Source: JAIQET01 sp035542575
GTDB taxonomy: Bacteria; Acidobacteriota; Terriglobia; Terriglobales; Acidobacteriaceae
Direction: 5' to 3'
DNA length: 64,000 nucleotides
NCBI GenBank assembly: GCA_035542575.1
Contig: DATKLE010000166.1
Location: 1 to 64,000, forward strand
Position 1 is the stretch's first letter, and the number at the start of each line of letters is the position of its first letter. The position numbers and the translations under genes are program-made. Under the pieces are notes generated by a model. That model did not search any database, had not been told where the DNA came from, and worked only from the letters and a program-made list of their open reading frames with translations. Shown one piece after another: positions 58,143 through 64,000 of this stretch.

Positions 58143-59318
58143 GTGATGATTACCCGCGAAGATATCCGTGAGCTGGCTCAATTCCAATTCGACGACGAAC
58201 CCGGCTGCGCCCTGAGCTTCTATTTTCAGCCGCGCACGCCCCAGAACAAATCCCATCGAGAGGAGGCCATTCTAGCCAAAGACTTGGTCCGCAACGCCCT
58301 GCGCGAGGCGGAGAAGAGCGGTAAGAACAGCGTCGCCCGGGCTGATCTGAAGCGCATTCTCGCTCTGGCCGAAAGCTTGCACGGCAACCAGGCGCGGGCC
58401 AAAGCCATCTTCGCCTGCGGCGCCCGCAACTTCTGGCGCGAGTTTGACCTGCCGCCCGCACTGCCGGCAACGCAGTTGTACGTCAACCGTTTTTTCCATT
58501 TGAAGCCACTGGCCTTGCTGCTGGGCGCTCAACCCCGGGTGGCCGTGGCCCTGGTCAGCCGCCAGCGCGCCCGCCTGTTCGACTTCCGGCTCGACGAACT
58601 TAAGGAGCGCGAAGGACTTTTCCATGTTGCACCCCGGCGCGGCCGCAGCGATGGCTTTAACGGATACGATGCCGGCCACGTTGAACGCCGGGTCGACGAT
58701 GAAGCCCTGCATCATTTCAAGTACGTGGCCGAGAAGCTCAAGGAGGAGGCCGACAAGGGCAACTGGGAGAAGTTGATCCTGGGTTGCCATGACAAGCATT
58801 GGCCCGCCTTCGAGCCCCACCTGCATCCCTATGTCAAGCAACGGCTGCTGGGGCGATTTTCCACCGACGTCACCACCGCGACCAACGACCAGATTCGCAA
58901 GCACGCTGCGCAGATCATGCGCGACGCCACCGATCAACGCCGGCAAAGGCTGGTGCGGGAGGTGCTCAACCAGGCCAAAAGCAACCACCACGGCGTCACC
59001 GGCCTGCGGCGGGTGCTGCGCTCGCTGGAGCTGGGCGAGGTCCAGACCCTGCTGATCGGAGATGGTTATAAGGCGCATGCCGTGGAGTGCACGGGCTGCG
59101 GGCACCTGGATCCACATATGGTGCGTTTCTGTCCCGCCTGCGGACGCGCTACCCGCGAGATCGACGACGTTTGTGACGCGATCATCGCCACCGCCATCCG
59201 CCGTGACATCGAGTTGCTTTACGTCAGGGACGACGCGGAATTCGACCGGGCAGGCAACATCGCCGCCCTGTTACGCTTCCGCGCCGATCAGACCAAGGGC
59301 AGCCTCGCGGTTGCCTGA
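58143..59318 (+). CDS. Bacterial eRF1-like (baeRF) protein with zinc ribbon
   Basis: 391 residues (GTG 58143 or ATG 58146). The middle part (about 125-240; VALVSRQRARLFDFRLDEL, ERRVDDEALHHFKYVAEKL) resembles the bacterial archaeo-eukaryotic release factor family. Residues about 240-385 form the eL30e-like third domain with an inserted zinc ribbon (CTGCGHLD, CPACGR). These proteins are predicted to act in ribosome rescue or quality control. Pairing with an HPF-domain protein fits that role. The operon ends in a strong terminator. Confidence 0.85.
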   Translation: MMITREDIRELAQFQFDDEPGCALSFYFQPRTPQNKSHREEAILAKDLVRNALREAEKSGKNSVARADLKRILALAESLHGNQARAKAIFACGARNFWREFDLPPALPATQLYVNRFFHLKPLALLLGAQPRVAVALVSRQRARLFDFRLDELKEREGLFHVAPRRGRSDGFNGYDAGHVERRVDDEALHHFKYVAEKLKEEADKGNWEKLILGCHDKHWPAFEPHLHPYVKQRLLGRFSTDVTTATNDQIRKHAAQIMRDATDQRRQRLVREVLNQAKSNHHGVTGLRRVLRSLELGEVQTLLIGDGYKAHAVECTGCGHLDPHMVRFCPACGRATREIDDVCDAIIATAIRRDIELLYVRDDAEFDRAGNIAALLRFRADQTKGSLAVA

Positions 59319-59336
59319 GTTCCAGTTGCTGGCTAT

Positions 59337-59370
59337 GGGGCCCACCGCAAGGTGGGCCCATCTTCTTTTT
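59337..59370 (+). terminator. Rho-independent terminator after the baeRF gene
   Basis: GGGCCCACC and GGTGGGCCC form a perfect 9-bp stem capped by a GCAA tetraloop, followed by ATCTTCTTTTTT. It is 18 bp past the baeRF stop. Confidence 0.9.
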
Positions 59371-59459
59371 TACCAATTGCCGAGTCTCATACCAGTCTGG
59401 TTCGCTGTCCGCTCGTGCTATGCTGTCCGGCTCTCAACGCACTCCCTCCGGAGGACGGC

Positions 59460-60656
59460 ATGTCTTTTTCCCGCCGCGAATTTCTTTCCACTGCCGTGGT
59501 CGGCTCCCTGTCCCTTGGACTGCGGGGCCAGGAAACAAGCCAGCCAGCGTCCAAGACTGCGGCCAGCACGACCGGCAAGCGTCCCATCATCATCACCGCC
59601 CACAACGGCTACGACTACATTGACGAAGCCTTCAGCATGCTCCGCGGGGGCGCGGACACGCTCGAGGCCGCGCTGCGCGTGGTGCGCGGCCCGGAGGACG
59701 ATCCCAAGGACGACAGCGTCGGCTTGGGTGGCCTGCCCAACGAGGAAGGGGTCGTCGAACTCGACGCCTGCTGTATGCACGGTCCCACCCGCCGCGCCGG
59801 TTCCGTCGGCGGCGTGCGCAACATCAAGAATGTGTCGCTCTTGGCCAAGGCGGTCATGGAGCACACCGGTCACGTCATGCTGGTGGGCGAAGGCGCCGAA
59901 CGCTTCGCCGTCGCCCAGGGCTTTCCCCGCGAGGACCTGCTCACCGAGCACTCCCGCAAGGTTTGGCTGCTGTACAAAGAGACCCACTCCGACTGGTGGG
60001 GCCCCAGCCTCGCCGATCCCAACTGGAAGAAGCGTTTCGAGGCGCCACCGCGGGTCGGGGAGTGGCAGCTGCGAATGCAACACATGGAACAGGTGGCGGC
60101 AGAGATCGGTATCGCCGCGGCAATGCGCCCCGATGCCATCCGCAGAGTGCTCTTCCCGCCCACCGGAACGATCCACTGCTCCGCGCTAAACGACAAGGGC
60201 GAGATCTCCGGCTGCACCACCACCAGCGGACTGGCGTGGAAGATCCCCGGCCGCGTGGGCGACTCGCCCATAATCGGAGCCGGCTGCTACACCGATCCCG
60301 AGGTGGGCTCCGCAGGCGCCACTGGCAGCGGGGAAGAGAACATCAAGGTGGTCGGGGCCCACACCATCGTGGAGAACATGCGGCACGGCATGTCGCCGTT
60401 CGACGCCGGCATGGACGCCCTGAAACGCATTGCCCATGCCTACAACAACGATTCCGACCGCCTGCGCTTCATGGACATGATTTACTATGTCCTGCGCAAG
60501 GACGGCGCCTATGCGGGTGTATCAATGTGGGAAGGCTACAGCGATCGTAAACCTCACACCATCGTGGTGCATGACGGCAGCAAACGCGCGGAGAAAACTA
60601 TAAACCTATTCTCTGGATACTCCCAGGATTGGCCGCCGACGCCGGGCAGCTATTGA
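59460..60656 (+). CDS. N4-(beta-N-acetylglucosaminyl)-L-asparaginase-like Ntn hydrolase, Tat-exported
   Basis: 398 residues from ATG 59460, behind GGAGG. A Tat signal (SRREFLSTAVVGSLSLGL) leads the enzyme. The nucleophile region is PPTGTIHCSALNDKGEIS, with Thr237 as the likely cleavage site and catalytic residue. GRVGDSPIIGAGCYTDPE follows as in the asparaginase type-2 family. It may cleave GlcNAc-Asn bonds from glycoproteins or L-asparagine or isoaspartyl peptides; the exact substrate is not certain. Confidence 0.87.
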   Translation: MSFSRREFLSTAVVGSLSLGLRGQETSQPASKTAASTTGKRPIIITAHNGYDYIDEAFSMLRGGADTLEAALRVVRGPEDDPKDDSVGLGGLPNEEGVVELDACCMHGPTRRAGSVGGVRNIKNVSLLAKAVMEHTGHVMLVGEGAERFAVAQGFPREDLLTEHSRKVWLLYKETHSDWWGPSLADPNWKKRFEAPPRVGEWQLRMQHMEQVAAEIGIAAAMRPDAIRRVLFPPTGTIHCSALNDKGEISGCTTTSGLAWKIPGRVGDSPIIGAGCYTDPEVGSAGATGSGEENIKVVGAHTIVENMRHGMSPFDAGMDALKRIAHAYNNDSDRLRFMDMIYYVLRKDGAYAGVSMWEGYSDRKPHTIVVHDGSKRAEKTINLFSGYSQDWPPTPGSY

Positions 60657-60672
60657 ACGAAGGATTCCTCGA

Positions 60673-61197
60673 TCACTGGGTTCGCCGCGCACTCGCGGTG
60701 ATGTAGGTGGCGAACGCCTCAGGTTTCTCGGGTGGCGCAATCTCAAACTTCAGGCTCAGGGTATCCGCACCGGTCTTCCGATAGGTAAAACGATAACGTG
60801 GCGTCCCCGGCGCAGCTTCACTCAACCACATGAGCGTCTTCCCGTCGGGTGAAGCTGTGGCAGTGTAGTGAATCACGTGCCCTTCGCTGTCGAAAAAGTC
60901 AGCCTTGATCGCACCATTCTCGGGATAGAGAATGGTCAAATCGTGGTGATGATACGCCGGCTTGCCGTTTGTCGGTGGATAGTCCGCATAGTTCCTGCGA
61001 ACCAGAATCTTCTCCCCGAGATCGAATTGAAACGAGAAGCCACCGCGGCCTTGGCCAGGTCCGCCGCCTCCCTCCCCAACCCACTCTCCCGCCAGAAACC
61101 GCCACGGTCCCCAGGGATCGGCAGCTTGCACATCTCCGCCAGCGAGCGGCAGCACGCTCAGGACGATCCAGCAAAGCACGGGAATCGCACGTCTCAT
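60673..61197 (-). CDS. Exported beta-barrel-type protein (DUF1579-like)
   Basis: 174 residues from ATG 61197, set by GGAGG; the open frame extends to 61356 without support. Signal peptide IPVLCWIVLSVLPLAGGDVQA. The body begins with WGPWRFLAGEWVGEG and continues in beta strands, similar to DUF1579 or lipocalin-like proteins of heat-stable small-molecule binders. The fold call is tentative. Confidence 0.65.
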   Translation of the reverse strand: MRRAIPVLCWIVLSVLPLAGGDVQAADPWGPWRFLAGEWVGEGGGGPGQGRGGFSFQFDLGEKILVRRNYADYPPTNGKPAYHHHDLTILYPENGAIKADFFDSEGHVIHYTATASPDGKTLMWLSEAAPGTPRYRFTYRKTGADTLSLKFEIAPPEKPEAFATYITASARRTQ

Positions 61198-61371
61198 GCG
61201 GCACATCCTCCGAACGGTGACCCTGCGATCGAGAGGCTTGGGGATTAGCCGCCGCCCTCGAAGGCCAGTGCGAAACCCCTTTTCAGCGAAGACCTCCAGC
61301 ACGTGCGCAAAATCGAAGGCCTCGAGATCCGAGACCCTTTCCGCTGACGACCCCACGACTAACGACCGCCC

Positions 61372-62406
61372 CTACGCGAATCGCACCTTCACATCCGGCC
61401 CCTTCTCCAAGTGGATGCTGTCAACAAAGCGCACCTTGCCGGTGCGCAGGGTCATGATCACCGACGAGGTCCGCGTGCCTTCGCCGAAGAAGCGCACTCC
61501 CCGCATCAGCGCCCCATCGGTCACGCCCGTCGCGGCAAAGATGAGTTGCTTCCCCGGCGCAAGGTCTTCGGCCTCGTAGATCTTCTTGCTGTCTTTGATC
61601 CCCATGCGCGCGATGCGCTCTCCCAGCTCCGGCTTGTCCACCACCAGCCGCCCCAACATATAGCCGTTGAGGCAGCGAATCGCCGCCGCGGTGATGACGC
61701 CCTCGGGCGCTCCGCCCGATCCCATGACCGCGTGCACCCCGGTGCCGATGACCGCCGCGGCGATACCCGCTGAGAGATCGCCGTCGCCGATCAGCTTGAT
61801 GCGCGCCCCCGCCGCGCGGATGTCGGCGATCAGCTTCTCGTGCCGCGGACGGTCCAGCACAATCACCACCAGATCCTCCACGTCTCGACCCATGCGTTTG
61901 GCGATGTTCTTCAGGTTGTCGGCCACCGGTGCGTCCATCTCCACCGCGCCTTTGCACGATGGCCCAACCACGATCTTCTCCATGTAGCAGTCGGGAGCAT
62001 TGAGCAGGCCGCCTTTTTCGGAGGCAGCCAGCACGGTAATCGCCCCCGGCGCGCCGGTGGCGCACAGGTTGGTGCCCTCCAGCGGGTCCACCGCAATGTC
62101 CACCGCGGGTACGGCGTGGCCGTCGGGGAACTCGCCGCCGACTCGTTCGCCGATATAAAGCATGGGCGCTTCATCGCGTTCGCCTTCGCCGATCACAATG
62201 GTGCCGCGCATGGGCACGGTGTCCATGGTGTGGCGCATGGCTTCGGTGGCCACATGGTCGGCAAACTTGCGGTCGCCCTGGCCCATGGTGTGGGCCGACG
62301 CGATGGCCGCGTTCTCCACCACGCGCAGAAATTCGAGCGCGAGGTCGCTTTCAAGATTCTCGCCGAAACACTTGGCTTTGGCTTCAGCCCGGGTTTGGGT
62401 AGACAT
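61372..62406 (-). CDS. glpX: Class II fructose-1,6-bisphosphatase
   Basis: 344 residues from ATG 62406 behind GGAGG; longer frames reaching 62781 are discarded. Motifs: MRGTIVIGEGERDEAPMLYI, VDIAVDPLEGTNLC and MGSGGAPEGVITAAA. GlpX hydrolyses fructose-1,6-bisphosphate in gluconeogenesis and is metal dependent. The length and motifs match the family. Confidence 0.95.
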   Translation of the reverse strand: MSTQTRAEAKAKCFGENLESDLALEFLRVVENAAIASAHTMGQGDRKFADHVATEAMRHTMDTVPMRGTIVIGEGERDEAPMLYIGERVGGEFPDGHAVPAVDIAVDPLEGTNLCATGAPGAITVLAASEKGGLLNAPDCYMEKIVVGPSCKGAVEMDAPVADNLKNIAKRMGRDVEDLVVIVLDRPRHEKLIADIRAAGARIKLIGDGDLSAGIAAAVIGTGVHAVMGSGGAPEGVITAAAIRCLNGYMLGRLVVDKPELGERIARMGIKDSKKIYEAEDLAPGKQLIFAATGVTDGALMRGVRFFGEGTRTSSVIMTLRTGKVRFVDSIHLEKGPDVKVRFA

Positions 62407-62501
62407 GGGACCTCCGAAGGAACCGGTTTGTGAATATAAACCCAAGAGGCCGGGCAGGGAAAGGACGGGCGTCATCCTGAGTCCGGCGTCAGCCGGCGAA
62501 A

Positions 62502-62533
62502 GCCTGCCTGAGCGAAGTCGAAAAGGATCCCGC
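62502..62533. repeat. Interspersed GAGCGAAG repeat, partial copy 4
   Basis: GCCTGCCTGAGCGAAGTCGA followed by GGATCCCGC matches the core of the other copies. It lies between glpX and the lipase-like gene. Confidence 0.45.
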
Positions 62534-62549
62534 GCGCAGCGGGTAGGGT

Positions 62550-63332
62550 TTACGGTTCTCCTGCCAACCGTTCCGCGATGCGCTGGTAGGTATCCGAGTT
62601 GAAGATCAGCCCCAGGTGCGTCCCGGAAACCTCGACATCCACTTTCGGGTCGCCGGTCCGGCAGTAGTGCCAGTCCACGATCCCGTCCTCCCGGGTATAG
62701 ATGGCGGTTTGCGCCACCGATCTCGGCCATTTCCGGCGGAGCGAGCGGGCAAAGGCGCATGAGCACCGGCTGGTCGCGCATCCCTCCGGCGGGTTCGGAT
62801 ACCGTCCGCGAATGCGGCGGCGCACCAGCTCGCCCAGCTTGAGCACCAGCCCGTGCACCACCAGGCCCCGGAACGGAGACCCCAGCGTGGTCACCGAGGC
62901 GATGCGTTTCGGCATGCGCACCGCCGCCGCCCGGGCAAAAATCCCGCCCAGGCTATGCCCGATCAGGTGCACCCGCCGTCCGGTCTCTGCGTAGGCCCGC
63001 TCGATAGTCTCTGCCAGGCTTTGCGACAGCACGTTGGGGCAATCCGCGGCCAGGCCAATCCCCGAGTAGTAGGGACGGTAGCCTACCCGGCTCAGCCAGG
63101 CGTGCAGCTCAAACAGGCTCACGTCCATCCCCAAAAACCCAGGGATGATGACCACTCCCGCCCCATCCCCTGCCGGAACCCCCAGTCCGTAATACACAGG
63201 AGACAGCCGCAGCAGGGCAAACTCCAGCAGGGAATGCGGTTCACAAAGAATAGGGAGCGGAGAAGGAATCTCCTCGTGAGGAAGGAAGCGGGCCTTCGGT
63301 GCTCTTTTCAGATTCACCGTGTTGGCTATCAT
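62550..63332 (-). CDS. Lipase/esterase-like alpha/beta hydrolase
   Basis: 260 residues. The nucleophile elbow is HLIGHSLGG (Ser127); VIIPGFLGMD forms the oxyanion region; EDGIVDWHYC and SGTHLGLIFN supply the Asp and His. A cysteine pair near 185-192 (CATSRCSC) is unusual. No signal peptide is visible. PGAP1-like lipases show a similar core, but the substrate is not known. Confidence 0.8.
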   Translation of the reverse strand: MIANTVNLKRAPKARFLPHEEIPSPLPILCEPHSLLEFALLRLSPVYYGLGVPAGDGAGVVIIPGFLGMDVSLFELHAWLSRVGYRPYYSGIGLAADCPNVLSQSLAETIERAYAETGRRVHLIGHSLGGIFARAAAVRMPKRIASVTTLGSPFRGLVVHGLVLKLGELVRRRIRGRYPNPPEGCATSRCSCAFARSLRRKWPRSVAQTAIYTREDGIVDWHYCRTGDPKVDVEVSGTHLGLIFNSDTYQRIAERLAGEP

Positions 63333-63672
63333 ACACGAACCGGCTTCGAACGTGTCTGGCGTCCATTATCGGCTCGCAATCGGGCAGTGGCGCAACAAGT
63401 TTGCCGCTTTTGCACCCGAAAGTCCCACAGCCTTTCGTACCTGCCGCTTGAGGAAAAAGCTCTAACCCATTGACTGGAAATAGGAAGCTGTAGAGCAAAT
63501 GGGAACTGCCCGCTGTTACCCAGTCGGATACCGCCGCACTGGGGAAGGTTCCACGCTTGGGCTCTGGGAGGGTTCGCGATTTTGGGTGGCGCAGCGCTTC
63601 AGCGCTGCGGTTCGCCATCCCCCACCCCGACCGGAGTCCCGTAGGGACGACAACCCCCACATCAAACCACGT
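63333..63672. other. Intergenic region with repeat palindromes
   Basis: No gene is supported here. 63590-63609 is a perfect palindrome CGCAGCGCT..AGCGCTGCG (9-bp arms), and 63636-63648 a GTCCC-GTA-GGGAC hairpin. Similar units recur as REP-like elements in related genomes, from general knowledge. A 139-codon frame across the region reads as repeat translation. Confidence 0.5.
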
Positions 63673-64000
63673 CTACAGCAGGTTCAGCTCATAGCTCATC
63701 GGAATCACAATGTCGGTGGCTCCTGCAAACCGCTGCGCCCGCTCGATGGCCACCGGCCCTTGCAGACTCACCTTCGCCAGCAGCTCGGCATGATTCCCGA
63801 ACCGTTGTTCAGCCTGGAACCTCTCCCGCCGCCGAATCCCGAAGCGCTCCATGACCGCCGCGCTGCGCGCGACTTTGTCCTCTTCCGCTCCGTAGTAGAT
63901 CCATTCCGAGCCGGGTGAATGGTCGTACACCACGATGTCGGGGGCGAGCGACTTGGCATGGATCAGCGCCTGTTCCGGATCATCCATCTCATGCAGACAA
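63673..64000 (-). CDS. SAM-dependent methyltransferase, C-terminal part (cut by window end)
   Basis: The frame is open to the right edge, where it reads CLHEMDDPEQALIHAKS, typical of motif III-IV of class I methyltransferases. The visible part (about 108 residues) contains PDIVVYDHSPGSEWIYYG and ends LSYELNLL-type. The N-terminal SAM-binding part lies outside the window. The substrate is unknown. Confidence 0.65.
   Translation of the reverse strand, partial: CLHEMDDPEQALIHAKSLAPDIVVYDHSPGSEWIYYGAEEDKVARSAAVMERFGIRRRERFQAEQRFGNHAELLAKVSLQGPVAIERAQRFAGATDIVIPMSYELNLL

Noticed and set aside
62407..62781. N-terminal extension of GlpX
   Set aside because: GGAGG directly precedes ATG 62406, and the extension overlaps a repeat and the lipase-like gene.
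63241..63660. 139-codon frame on the minus strand near the window end
   Set aside because: It translates palindromic intergenic repeats and overlaps the lipase start; there is no motif.
1..64000. tRNA, rRNA, CRISPR arrays, insertion sequences, prophage
   Set aside because: No cloverleaf, rRNA-like segment, regular direct-repeat/spacer array, transposase or phage structural gene was seen by reading; a dedicated scan (tRNAscan-SE, CRISPR finder) would settle it.

Overview
The window is about 62 % GC, densely coded, and free of rRNA, tRNA, insertion sequences and CRISPR arrays. The gene set suggests a Gram-negative soil-type bacterium of the Acidobacteriota (class Terriglobia or a relative). 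It combines a Tad pilus locus, several GT87-type membrane glycosyltransferases, futalosine-route menaquinone genes, a seven-POTRA Omp85 protein next to TamB, and a bacterial eRF1-like protein. The taxonomic call is inferred from gene content only.

Layout. 1-10.2 kb (minus strand): one Tad/Flp pilus operon, reading flp, flp, cpaB, cpaC, cpaE, cpaF, tadB, tadC. It is followed by a DUF192 protein, a very long Pro/Gly-rich TonB-like protein and a 39-residue membrane peptide that overlaps the TonB-like stop codon. 10.5-15.7 kb: four polytopic membrane proteins, three of them GT87/DUF2029-like. 15.8-20 kb: a STAS antagonist, an FHA-GAF-PP2C phosphatase and a sodium/solute symporter. 20-22.5 kb: a patch of unknown small exported or membrane proteins. 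It holds a second copy of the small peptide family and a 5'-truncated duplicate of a 208-residue gene. 22.6-31 kb: Cfa-like methyltransferase, GH15 glucoamylase, PyrF, RlpA-like protein, ThiD and zinc-ribbon proteins. 31-37.4 kb: TPR protein, PspC, hydrolase, AroA and a ThiF-like E1. 37.6-45.4 kb (plus): a translationally coupled envelope operon of a TamA/BamA-like Omp85 protein, a SurA-N-only chaperone and TamB. 45.5-49.1 kb: Pcm, BON protein, UbiA-family prenyltransferase and a kelch-like protein. 49.3-51.6 kb (minus): a sugar kinase-like/RapZ-C fusion, a MurU-like nucleotidyltransferase and a 29-residue membrane peptide. 51.8-55.7 kb: an M48 homologue that has lost its zinc site, LemA, a TPR protein and a double-ACT protein. 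55.8-59.4 kb (plus): MqnE, then an HPF/sigma-like fusion and a baeRF (eRF1-like) protein ending in a strong terminator. 59.5-64 kb: Tat-exported asparaginase-type hydrolase, GlpX, a lipase-like hydrolase and a methyltransferase cut by the window end.

Best candidates for something undescribed: (i) the ribosome-hibernation domain fused to sigma-factor-like regions beside an eRF1-like rescue protein; (ii) the AmgK-like kinase fused to the RapZ C-terminal domain and coupled to a MurU-like enzyme plus a tiny membrane peptide; (iii) a two-copy family of 37-45-residue membrane peptides carrying a VDA..WWPR motif. Several genes also have a -10-like hexamer only 6-9 nt before the start codon and no Shine-Dalgarno sequence, which suggests leaderless transcription.
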